Source: Prinsepia uniflora
Lineage: Eukaryota; Streptophyta; Magnoliopsida; Rosales; Rosaceae
Assembly (NCBI GenBank): GCA_032719365.1
Contig: CM064872.1
Coordinates: forward strand, 17,391,572 to 17,455,571
Length of the DNA stretch: 64,000 nucleotides
Direction of reading: 5' to 3'
The position numbers and the translations under genes were made by a program. Of this stretch, positions 1 to 10,075 are shown piece after piece. The notes under the pieces were generated by a model. The model saw nothing but the letters and a program-made list of their open reading frames with translations. It was not told the origin of the DNA and did no database searches. Position 1 is the first letter of the stretch. Every line of letters begins with the position of its first letter.

Positions 1-412
1 AGGGGATAAGGACCCCAATTAATCGGGTTCTGGGCCAATTAGATGGGTAACACTTGTCACTAATCTGGTGGGTCCTTCCAAAACCTTCCCCAATGAAATC
101 TTGCCACATGTTAGTTTCTCAGTTTGCGTGCAATCGTGTCATAAAACTTCCTAGACCCGTAACTTTCCCGTCGAACCTCCGATCTCGACGTGCCACCTGT
201 CTACGGACTCGTGATGTCCCGATCTACGTCACGGTCACCGGTCAAAGTCTATTTGACCACTCAGTTCAAAAGTCAACTTTTTGCTCAATTCCCAGGAGTA
301 AAATCGTCATTTCACACTGTCCGTCCGCGATTCTCCGACTAATCCTCGATTAGTCTCGCTAATCCACGATTACTCACTAATTTAATCCCGAAATTCGGGA
401 CGGGTTGTTACA
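1..412 (-). mobile_element. 5' end of a TGTAACAACCCG-type LTR, cut by window edge
   Basis: Read on the minus strand this starts at position 412 with TGTAACAACCCGTCCC, the same start as the LTRs at 7024, 34454 and 34962. It shares with them the module GTTGACTTTT ... GACAGGTGGCAC ... TTCGA. The rest of the element lies left of the window, so a solo LTR cannot be told from a full element. It abuts hAT-like sequence at 413, which suggests insertion into, or truncation of, that older repeat. Confidence 0.8.
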
Positions 413-1270
413 AAACTATTTGGACCGGCTTGAATCGAATATGAGTCGGTTTTACCCGAAACCAAACTGAACATTTCAGTTTCGGTTCTAGTTAGTTTTT
501 AGTGAAAAAACCGAACCGAACTGAAACCGAAACTGGTGATATGTACTCAAAATTGACTTTTGAGTATTAATGTTGCATTACATTTGGAGCCGAGTGTTGA
601 AGAATTGGAGTGTTACCATGCTATTGTACAAGGTAATTGTTGTATCTTTTTATTACTTTTAATACATTTGTTTGTAATTAATTCTGAATTACGTATATGA
701 TTAATTTTTCTTGTATCTCATATGTAGAAATTGTAAATGGTCGTGCTAAATTGCCTCTAAAGTCTAGTCCCTATACTACTTGAAAAGTTCGACACTTGGA
801 TTTCATGCCTTGCAGGTTTTTTCCTTATATTTTGATATTTTGTTCACTTGAAATTTGCTGCCTTGGTGGTTTGGTTTTGGTATCTTGTTGGTTTTATTGT
901 TTGTAATGGACATTCTCTATTGGACTTTGATGCCTTGATGATTTTATTGTTTGTAATGGATATTGATTAGGTTGTTATATAGCCTATATTTGCTTCTTTT
1001 TTTATTTGAGTCTATATTTGTTGTAAATTTTTTTTACTGCATAAATAAAATAAAAAATCGGTTTGCCCAAAAAACAGAACTGATTGGACCGAACTAGTTG
1101 GAGCGACTTGAATCGAATATGAGTCGGTTTTACCCAAAACCAAACTGAACATTTCAGTTTCGGTTCTATTTAGTTTTCAGTGAAAAACCGAACCAAAATA
1201 AAACCGAAACCGATTCACCAATCGGTTCAGTTTTAGTTTTGATAAAAAAATCGAACCGATTCACACCCCT
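413..1270. mobile_element. hAT-like relic, first copy (3' part)
   Basis: The segment is rich in AACCGAAC / CGGTTCGG subterminal repeats (421-535, 1085-1260) and ends in TTCACACCCCTA, the kind of terminus seen on plant hAT elements (TAGGGGTG when read inward). Its middle (545-800) is a diverged copy of 2340-2580. The other terminus is missing, apparently removed where the LTR ending at 412 sits. No open frame survives here. Confidence 0.5.
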
Positions 1271-2099
1271 AGCTGCACCTTCTCATGACTCACACCTTTC
1301 AACTTCAACCAAAAATTGGGTAATTAATTACTTAATTACCAATAATATCAATTAATAATGATATATATATATATATAACGATTATATTATCAATGTATCA
1401 TGCAATCAACGAATTGTGGAAATGAAAGCAGACCACAGTGAAGTAAGAGTAGCTCTCACTGCGTTGCTCTTGCTCCAGCAAAAACACGACAACTTTTTTT
1501 ATCTGTATGGACTTTGGAGTTGAATTGGACAAAACTTTTACCACTCAAAAATATTTTAATTTGTTAACATTTCATCATTTTCTAGACATGTTAAAACCAG
1601 AGTCTTTATATAGACTAGTTGGTATTTTTTTAAGGAGTATTAATAAAAAAAAATTATATTAATTTATTTAATATTAGGTTAAGAAGATGATACTTACCTC
1701 TGGGAGTGGAAGACCAATTCGGATGCTGCCACTGCATCTACTACTAGTTCGATGTTTCTTGAGGAAGTATATTCTTCATTTGAGTGGTTAGCTAGAAATT
1801 TAGAGTTTGTACATGTTTGTTGGAAAGTTAGGGTTTGGTATGTTTGCTAGAAATTTAGGTATAGTTTGCTAGATATTTATGTAGGAACTTTGAACTTTGA
1901 AGTTTATGAATTGCATTTTGTGGACCACTTTGTAATTTCTTATGGTTTGGTTTGCTGGAAATTAAGGTATATTTTGTTGGATCAATGGATATGAATTAAT
2001 GGATTTATGTTTAGCAAGAGTGATGATTCAATTAGATGTGTAAAAAGGGCAAACCCTTTTTTGTGAACTCAAACATGTTGAGGCCTTTGGACTTTTCGG
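1271..2099. other. AT-rich gap, possible degraded hAT sequence
   Basis: No gene is supported. There is an (AT)n run near 1362-1377 and weak coding-like sequence near 1690-1790 that could be an upstream piece of the hAT transposase relic at 2100-2360. Nothing else stands out. Confidence 0.4.
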
Positions 2100-3040
2100 A
2101 TGATTCAATTGGATAGGTATCTACAAGATCCTATTGAATATTTAGATGATTCAAAACTTAATCGTTTTGGCTTGATGGAAAGTGATCGGGTTAGCAGAAT
2201 ATTTAATTTTGTCACTAATTACACTGGATATTCTATTGCTATCCACGTTAACAATAACTTTGAAGTCATACTTTAGAACAAGATGAAGGGTAATTAATTC
2301 ATATAGAAGTTTGTTGTGTCCTCAAGTGATAGATGCATTGATATATACTCAAAATTGGCTTTTGTGTATTAATGTTGCATTATACTTGAAGCCAACTATT
2401 AAAAAAGTAGAGTGTTACCATACTATTGCACAAGGTAATTGTTGTATCTTTTTATCAGTGTTACTACATTTGTTAGTTATTATCAATTTACATAAAAGAT
2501 TAACTTTGTTTGTGTCTCATTTGTGCAAATGGCTCAAGGTTGTGCAATGTTGCCTCCAAATTCCAATTCCTAGACTACTTGGACTTGCTGATTTTTATTT
2601 GCATTTTCTACCGCGGATTAACTTTGGAACTTTGTATGAGTTGGGCAATGGACTTTTTTTATTTTTATTTGTATATTTTGCTATGAATTGGTAATTGTAT
2701 TATATTCATGGTTGAACTTTGAACAAAAATTAAAACTTTAAATTTTATCCATTTTAGAACACCAGAAACCGCCTAAACTTCAAAAGAAAGGACAATTTGC
2801 TTTTATCAAAATTGAACTGATCAGACCTACCAAACCAAAATCGGATTAATTGAACCAAAATCGGTTTAACCAGAATCGAATCAAATTATTAGATTTTCGA
2901 TTTAAATTGGTTTTTGGGGTAAGAGCCGAATCGAACTAAAACCGATTCTCCAACTGGTTTGGTTTTCAGTTCTCCAACCGATTTGATTTCATTTTCGGTA
3001 AAAAAAAAAGAACTGAAAAACCGATGAACAATCCTATATA
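2100..3040 (+). pseudogene. hAT transposase C-terminal relic with 3' end
   Basis: A short open stretch from 2311 translates to a tail reading LCPQVIDALIYTQNWL, close to the conserved end of the hAT C-terminal dimerisation domain of plant RICESLEEPER/Ac-type transposases. Just upstream, 2103-2150 reads like the preceding ELDxYL segment of that domain, but stops and frame breaks intervene, so it is a dead fragment. Downstream (2345-2580) matches the first copy at 545-800, and 2820-3030 is again full of ACCGATT/CGGTTT repeats. Zinc-finger BED and catalytic parts are not recognisable. Confidence 0.5.
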
Positions 3041-3144
3041 ACATAACATTTCACATTTAACATTCTCCACATGATCAAGTCTGATCAATTACGAAAGCTT
3101 TAATGGAGTGCCTTCCCTAGAGGGTCTCAACCCATTACAAAAAG

Positions 3145-3771
3145 GCTTATTACGCTAAGTGCACTAAGAATACGCCACGAAATCTCAAAATTCACTAAGA
3201 ACAGAATTGTGCCTCAGTGTGCTGCGGGAACGGTAACATCGTCAATACCGTTGCACCAACCGTCCATTTCCGTTATTAACAACCATGAAAACTGATGACG
3301 TGACAGTCAAATTACAAATTTTAAGGTTAATTTAGGCATTTGATGTCTTTTATTAAATTTTATATTAATTAAAAATAAAAAACTAAAAATCTCTCTCTTA
3401 TTGAGCATTGCTATGGCGAGATCGACGAGGGCCTTTTTGGCTCTACGAAATTGACCCTCCCCTAGCGTCCTCTCGCGGTCGAGGGCAACAAGAACGATGT
3501 CCCACAGCTCAATGAGAGAGAGAGGTTTTTTAGTTTTTTATTTTTAATTAATATAAAATTTAATAAAAGACATCAAATGTCTAAATTACCCTTAAAAATT
3601 TGTAATTTGACTGTCACGTCGTCAGTTTTTACGGTGTTAATAAAGGAGATGGACGGTTGGTGCAACACTATTGATGATGTTACCGTTCCTGCAGCACACT
3701 GAGACAAATTTCCGTTCCTAATGCATTTTGAGATTTCGTGGCGTATTCGTAGTGCATTTAGCATAATAAGC
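3145..3771. mobile_element. Foldback element with about 260-bp inverted arms
   Basis: The left arm (about 3145-3405) and right arm (about 3512-3771) are reverse complements over their whole length with scattered mismatches and short indels. Both contain GAATACGCCACGAAATCTCA, CAACCGTCCAT and GACGTGACAGTCAAATTAC in mirror order. The central unpaired part (about 3410-3510) is GC-richer. There is no transposase, so this is a non-autonomous foldback/MITE-like unit. The superfamily is unknown because I could not fix a target-site duplication. Confidence 0.8.
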
Positions 3772-3930
3772 ATTACAAAAAAACAGACATAAAACACTTT
3801 GGAAGAGATGACAAGACACATCAGCCCACCAAAACCCACACAACAAAAACAAAAAAAAGACCCTAAATATCTCCACTTTATTTAGGTACAAATTGGAGAA
3901 ATTTGTGCAACATTGTCTAACCCTCTACCA
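3772..3930. other. Short gap, nothing recognised
   Basis: Sequence between the foldback arm and the FIST_C relic. I see no gene; it may hold the 3' untranslated region of the old FIST_C gene, which is read on the minus strand. Confidence 0.4.
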
Positions 3931-4821
3931 TCATCTGAGGTTAGGAGGAGGAGGAACATATGACATGGCCAAATAAACAAAGTTGTATGTGTGGACAAAG
4001 CAAGGAGCATCCATCAGTTCTTGATCTCCCTTCACACCAAGCACGTTGCCACGCCCTATCTCCCCATCACAAAACAGTCCGGCCACCGGAACTCCCGGAA
4101 ACATGTACTCAAATGGCATGGTGTTCTTATTATCAATGCTGTTGAAAAATGATTCGCCGCGATTTTTGCTAGAAAAGATGAATCCTCCAAACACCTCTCG
4201 CCCGTACTCGAAATGATCTTTGAGCAAAATTCGGAGATTGTTACAGGCATGGTTCATGGTGTTCAATGCGCATTCAGCATCGGCATGGTAAAAGAGGAAG
4301 ACATCCCCAGTTTTGATGCCGACTCCGTCAACAAGAATGAATTAGCTCCATCTCTCCCCTATTCAAACCAAAACAAGTCACAAAAAATTCCAAGGCAAAA
4401 ACATAAGGGAAAATAGGTTCATGTGACTTATTAATTTACCTACAAACTCTATGGAAAGACAGAGATGTGATGGAAGTTGGTGGTTGAAACATAACGGAGT
4501 AGTCTCTTGTTTGTGTAACCCAATGTACAAATCAGATTTTCCCAACTGCGGTGCATCAGATATAACAGCAAAGTATGTTGCGTTAAAAAATGTGAATCAG
4601 GATGTAATAAATATTTAGGAACTCATATTGGCTCATCACCTCGCTCGTAACGGTAGATAAGACGGCGTTGCAATCCTCAATGAGACCTTCTGATCCCACC
4701 ATTAAGGCAGACAGCCATGTAAGAGAAACCGGAGTTTCGACAGTTGAAATCGTCTGGAGTTGGGGACCAAATGGCAAGAGAGCCGGCGACAATGTAACAT
4801 GGAACTCCGTCACTCCAATGC
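3931..4821 (-). pseudogene. C-terminal remnant of a FIST_C-domain F-box gene
   Basis: Three exons on the minus strand, 4821-4640, 4545-4440 and 4358-3931, join in frame at AG/GT borders. They encode a stretch resembling the C-terminal FIST_C sensory domain of plant F-box proteins of the At5g63520 type (motifs TEFHVTLSP, DLYIGL, VDGVGIKTGD, GGFIFSS.NRGESFF, FPGVPVAG, GEIGRG). That family pairs an F-box, which recruits an SCF ubiquitin ligase, with FIST domains. The F-box and FIST_N parts are absent upstream, where only repeats are seen. Exon 3 carries an in-frame TAA at 4344-4342, just before VDGVG, in the phase set by the earlier exons. Kept introns show it was not retroposed. Family assignment is from memory; pseudogene status rests on the stop and the missing N-terminus. 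Confidence 0.6.
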
Positions 4822-5526
4822 CTGCTCATCAAATCAAAACCGGGAAGAAAAGAAATGAACAAAAACTCATCACTTAATATACGAATTATACTCTTAATTA
4901 AGAATTTATTACAAGAGGTAAGACATAGCTGATGTGCAGTTCAGTACTTCAGTATATAGGGAAACACCTTCAACCCTGTCATTGTCCCTCACGAAGACGA
5001 GGGACGCTGCAGCGTAGTGAAATACTTCCGCGCTATAAATGTGTGATTCCCTGATGCGATTGTACCGGAAGGAGGCAGTTGCTTCCGCGCTATAAATGTG
5101 TCATTTTCCCTCAGGTTTCGGTTATAATCAAGATCATCTGCTCCTCGTATCACACCACCACTATCTCTACTATTATCATTTCCACTATTGTCGCCGCCAC
5201 CACCACCTCCATGCCACATCCAACATCGTCGATGCCACCTCCACGCAACAACTATCACCGTCGATGCCACTTCTACCACCACCACCTTCCCCTATACCCC
5301 ATCACACCACAATTATCTCTACAATTACCACTCACTATTTCATTTCAAAATTATGTTTGTAAATTATTAACTAATGCGAATTTATTCTTTTTTAAATTTA
5401 ATTTATTTGTACCAAGCAAGTTTTTCTTTTTCTTTCTTATAAAATCATCTTCAAAGTAGTCTATCAAACACATTCTCAAATATTAAAAGTGACAAATCTT
5501 ATTTGTTGTTTTTCGTTTTACAAAAC
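4822..5526. other. Intergenic stretch with short duplication and CA/ATC-rich tract
   Basis: No gene is supported. CTTCCGCGCTATAAATGTGT occurs at about 5026 and again at about 5088, an imperfect tandem duplication of about 62 bp. From about 5140 to 5320 the sequence is rich in CAC, ATC and CCA triplets, which produces several long spurious frames. The last bases before 5532 are the left target site of the copia element. Confidence 0.5.
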
Positions 5527-5531
5527 AATAT
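5527..5531. repeat. Target-site duplication AATAT, left of copia
   Basis: AATAT here is repeated at 13880-13884, directly outside the other LTR. This fixes the element ends and shows insertion by an integrase. Confidence 0.9.
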
Positions 5532-6087
5532 TATTAAAGTTCGAAGGGTGAATTCCAGGAGCACGGGGATTGCAGCTCAGGTAAAGTTCTTCACTCAACT
5601 TCACACTCTTCACACACTAGCTGATGGAATCGAGGCTAGCTCGTTGGTTTAGACTAGAATGAAATGTGTTTGATTGTTTTACTGTTTTATTGATCAAAGG
5701 GAAAGAAGATGATGATGAATGAATCTATTTGTGGTATCACCCTCAGTGGTGCACACCAAGTGTTTGGTTAAATTCCTCACTCGAATTCTCACCAGAAATC
5801 ACTCTGAATCTTCTCTGTGTTTTTTCATTCCATACATTCTGTTTTTACATTACTGCACCTCACACGTACATAGCAATCTTACACACACTCTGGATACTCT
5901 CACACAGCAACCAATAGTGAAATGCCACCTAGCTAGTTAGTTACACACTTCTTGGTAATCAAGTAAACCTCACCTCTATCCTCACGGTTACATCACAGCT
6001 TACACACTCACATTTGTCATGCCTAATTCTTCTAGAATCATTTGTCCAGCTTGTCAATCTGTCCATGTGGCAATTTACACATCAACA
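5532..6087 (-). repeat. Copia 3' LTR (556 bp)
   Basis: It matches 13324-13879 end to end; by eye I count about ten substitutions and no length change. On the minus strand it starts TGTTGATGTG and ends TTTAATA, so the ends are TG...TA rather than TG...CA. A purine-rich tract (AGGAAGGGC on the minus strand) sits just inside at about 6088-6096, as expected for second-strand priming. Confidence 0.95.
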
Positions 6088-7018
6088 GCCCTTCCTAAAC
6101 TGTTCACTGGACATACTCCTAGCAAACCCTGTAGGTAGTTGAATCTAGCTTTAGGTAGAGGTTTGGTGAAGATGTCTGCAATTTGATCTTCAGTCCTACA
6201 GTAAAGGAGTGTAACATCTCCATTCTGTATAGCCTCCCTTATGTAATGCACCTTCCTGTTTATGTGTTTAGTTTTCTGATGGAAAACAGGATTTCTTGCC
6301 ATAGCAATGGCAGATTGATTGTCACACATCAAACTTGTAGCTGCCACTTGTTCCTCCCCGAAATCCTTTAGGACAAACCTTAACCAAATGGCATGTGTAG
6401 TTGCTTCACAAGCACTAACATATTCAGCCTCTGCTGTAGATAGGGCAATACTTGATTGCTTGACTGAGGCCCATGAGAAAACTCCACTCCCAAAGCTGAA
6501 AGCATACCCTGAAGTACTTTTGCTATCATGAATCGATCCTCCCCAGTCACTATCACAGAAACCAAGTAGAATTGCAACTTTTCCTTTCTTGTACTCTAGA
6601 CCATAGTTCAAAGTCCCTTGCACATACCTAAGAACTCTCTTTGTTGTTCCAAAGTGCTTCTTAGTAGGATTGTGCATGAACCTGGCTAGGAGACTTGAGG
6701 CATACATAATGTCTGGTCTGGTGGCAGTAAGATACAACAGACTGCCCACAATCTGTCTGTATTCTTGTTCATCTGCAGCCCCACTCCCATCTTCCTTCTG
6801 CAGTTTGTCATTTGCTGCAAGGGGAGTTCCTGCTGGTTTGCAGTTTTTCAGTCCAAACTTGTTCAGTAGTGTCTGAGCATATGTTCTTTGATGAATATAG
6901 ATGCTAGACTGAGACTGTAAGATTCCCATTCCAAGGAAATGGTGAAGTAATCCTAAATCAGTCATCTCATACCTCCTCATCATTTCTGATTTAAATTCCT
7001 GCATCATTCCCTCACTGT
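6075..7018 (-). pseudogene. Copia pol, end of reverse transcriptase plus RNase H
   Basis: This is the 3' portion of the copia polyprotein after the solo LTR. It encodes the tail of the reverse transcriptase (GDSEGMMQEF, LGLLHHFLGM, then the KPAGTPL and RPDIMYA blocks) and the RNase H domain (DSDWGGS, STSGYAF, STAEAEYVSACEA, CDNQSAI, HINRKVHYIREA), ending ADIFTKPLP...LGV. The stop lies inside the LTR start. This part is open, but it is separated from the rest of pol by the inserted LTR at 7024-10070, so it could not be made as part of a polyprotein. Confidence 0.9.
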
Positions 7019-7023
7019 CACCA
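7019..7023. repeat. Target-site duplication CACCA of the solo LTR
   Basis: CACCA at 7019-7023 is repeated at 10071-10075, bordering the TG...CA ends of the inserted LTR. Confidence 0.95.
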
Positions 7024-10000
7024 TGTAACAACCCGTCCCGAGAACCGGGATTAGTAAGGTGATTAAGATGGGATTAGTGAGCTTAATCGGTGGTTAGTTG
7101 GTCCCGATAAGGTCATTAGCGTAGAATGACGATTTTGCCCCTAGGTAGGGCAAAAAGTTGACTTTTCGTTCGGGTGGTCAAGTGGGTATTGACCGGTGAC
7201 CAAGACGTAGGTTAGGACGTCACGAATCCATAGGCAGGTGGCACGCCCGATTCCGACATCCGAGGAGGGAGTTGTGATGTTCGGAAGGTTGAGGGCATTA
7301 TCGTAATTTTGGGTAAATTAGGGGGAATAGTTGACTTTTTGTGTAATCGGGTTTTGGTATATTGACTTAGGAGGGTTAGATAGTTCTTGTCGTCCTGAGT
7401 TCGATGACAGGCGGCATGTATTCATCGGACTTAAGATGTGGGAGTTACGGGTCTAGGAAGTCAGTGGCGTAATTGTAAATTCGAGTTAAAAAGAAGGGTA
7501 ATTTGGTCTTTTGGTTATCTGGGGATTTGTGCACAGAGAGGGCAAAGTGGATGGCTGAGATTGGGCCAGATGGTGAAGGTATGGGCAGATTGGTGACATG
7601 TGGCAGGTGTGTAGTGGGTTCTACACACTTGTACACGGGTCCAATTATTTGGGACCTAACTCGTGCCCGTGTGTGTGTCTTCTTCAACCAGAGTGAAAAA
7701 GAGGGAGGAATTGAGAGAAATTGAGAAGGAAATCGTGTAGGTTGGTGAGTCTGGTGAGTTGTGAGGGTGAAAGGAAGAAGAAAGGAGGTTGATGATCGAG
7801 TTTGGGACCGAGATCGTGCACGGAGACACGGTGGTTGGTGAGGCTGAGTTTTCTGGGAAAACAGAGAGACGGTGAGACAGAAACGGTGGTTGTGCCGTGA
7901 GGTGGCTCAATTCAAGTCAAAAGGAGGCTGGGACGAGTGCAGAGGACTGGTTGGACACCGTGGTACACGGCTAAGCTCACGACGGCGACAGGAGGACAGG
8001 TAAATCCTCACCCCCGTTTCTTTGCTCTGTTTTGTCGTTTGGATTCAGAAGCAAAGTCGTGGACCTAGGGCTAGAGTCGAGGGATCTGGAGGTTAGGGCG
8101 AGACTCCTGGAGGTCCTAGGAAGCGTCTGAGTGGGTTGCCGTGACGGGGAGTGCACGGTGGCGGTTGGCACGACAAAGAGTACCTGTGTGCTCTGTTTTG
8201 TCGTGAGTTTCAAACGGCGAGTCGTGACGTTTGGGCGAGAGTCGAAGGTCTAGGAGAGTTGGGTTAGGTTCAGTAAGGTCCTGAGAAGGGTTTAGGATAG
8301 CCACCGTGACAGGGGGTGACCTGGGTGGCCGGAGTAGAAGACAGAGGATGGTACGGGTTTTCTTTCGAGTTCCAGTCGACTAGTACGGGGCTGTGTCGAG
8401 GTGATTGGAGTTGGGGAAAAGATAGCCTAGGACTGGACGATGGGAATGGTGAAGAAAGGGAGGAAAATGGTGCAGGCACGGCGGTGAACCGCTGACGCCG
8501 GTTCGAGTTGCAGACTACTGTGCTGAACTGGGTCTGCTCGAGGTTGATGGTGCACTGTAGCTGGCGCGTGAGGGCCACGCGCAGCCACTTTGGGCCGCGC
8601 GTGGGGGCGCGTGCGGCGGCGATGGGGAAAACGGTCAACAAGGTTTTTGGTCCAGGAGTTGTGTTGAGTTCAATGGAAGTGGTTTCGGGTTAATCGGACG
8701 TCGAATCGACGTAGTTTAGCGAGGGTGAAGGTTTAGGGTTCCGGTTCGTTACGTGTAGGACCCGGGGATTTTTGAGGGAAATTGGGTGGTTACTCGTGAA
8801 CGTGTTAATGACGTAATTTGGTGATTGTGGACAAGATCGGGACTTCCCGAGGAAGCTGAGGAACGTGCAGGACGTTCGGGACGCGATTGAGGGCTCGGTA
8901 CTGTGAGTGAACCCCTTCTCTAAACTCGAACATGCATGACTGTTTTTCTATAATTTTTTTATATATATGATTCCATGAATGTTGGATTTAATGATGATTT
9001 CTACATGATTGCACGTATTTCGAGAAAGGACGGTTTTCAGCACGTTTTCCGAGAAAAGGGTGATTTTGGGAAAATGAAGCTATGATTTTGGGGATTTCAA
9101 AGGATAAATGATTTCAATGATTATAAATGATTTGAGGCTCAAGGTTTTGGTTTGGAAATAGAATTTGATAATTGGACTTTGGTTAAAGGTTGAAAAGTGG
9201 ATTCCGGATTTGGGTTCGGAATGACGGTTCTAAACGCCGGAAGGGCTTCGGACCGGGGATTTCGGATTCGAGTTTGGATGTGGATTTCAAAATGGTTTTC
9301 AACGGGTTTTGATTGGATTTGCTGGATCTGGATATTGGGTTTAAAGACCCGGATATTGATTGATGGGGGACGGGCCCGGATTGAGTTTAAAGACTCGGGA
9401 GTTTAAAGACTCGGATATATTGATTTCCCCCGTGGGCCTGTTGAGTTTAAAGACTCGGGAGTTTAAAGACTCGGATTATTGAGGCCTGGATTGAGTTTAA
9501 AGACTCGGGAGTTTAAAGACTCGGATAGGTCCAGCAGGTTTGATCGAAAAATGATGATTTGACGTTCATGGTTTATGATATGGTTTTATGATGCATATGC
9601 TATGACTTCTATAACTGTTTTATAGTGTTTTTGTTTCTTATGATGTAGTTTATGGTAATTTGGTTTATAACTGTTCTGATAACTGGGTTATGCATGTGAT
9701 TTTCAAAACGGAGGGTGAAACTTGGTTTTCTGATAAATGGTTTTAGAACTTTTCTTTTATTATGGTCCACTCACACCTTTTGTTTTTAACTTTCCCTCCA
9801 GGTTGTGGAGCGAGCGCGGGGTCTTGACGTCGAGGCAGTGTCTGAGGCATAGAAGTGTCGAGCGGGATTTCCGAGTGTTTAAGTTTTTCTTCCACGTGCG
9901 TGTAATTGTCATCGGTTTTTATTTCATTGTATTCGTACTATGCTCTGTAATCTCTAACTTCGGGATTTATTGAGTGCTTTCTCCTGCGTCTGACTGTTTT

Positions 10001-10070
10001 TGTGTCGGGATGTCAGACGGGAGCAGGATTTACCTCGGGTTTCGGGGTGAAACCGGGGTGGGTCCTGACA
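7024..10070 (+). mobile_element. Solo LTR, TGTAACAACCCG family (3047 bp), inside copia RT
   Basis: It starts TGTAACAACCCGTCCC, ends GGTCCTGACA and is bounded by CACCA on both sides. No PBS, gag or pol is present, so it is a single LTR left by recombination between two LTRs. Inside are the family's duplicated module (GTTGACTTTT ... CATAGGCAGGTGGCAC at about 7155-7290, weaker copy at about 7330-7460) and an array of seven TTTAAAG palindromic units at 9337-9527. The insertion falls within the codons following the copia YVDD-equivalent motif. Long open frames within it are GC-rich shadows and resemble nothing. Confidence 0.9.
9337..9527 (+). repeat. Array of GAGTTTAAAGACTC palindromic units
   Basis: One GGGTTTAAAGACCC and six GAGTTTAAAGACTC units, the latter as three closely spaced pairs (from 9383, 9443 and 9493). 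Each unit has complementary 4-bp arms around TTAAAG. The same kind of array occurs at 36226-36527 in another LTR of the family, and on the opposite strand around 48572-48645. Confidence 0.9.
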
Positions 10071-10075
10071 CACCA

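Noticed and set aside
9337..9527. CRISPR-like array of GAGTTTAAAGACTC repeats
   Set aside because: Units are short, paired and irregularly spaced, lie inside a plant LTR, and have no cas genes or unique spacers.
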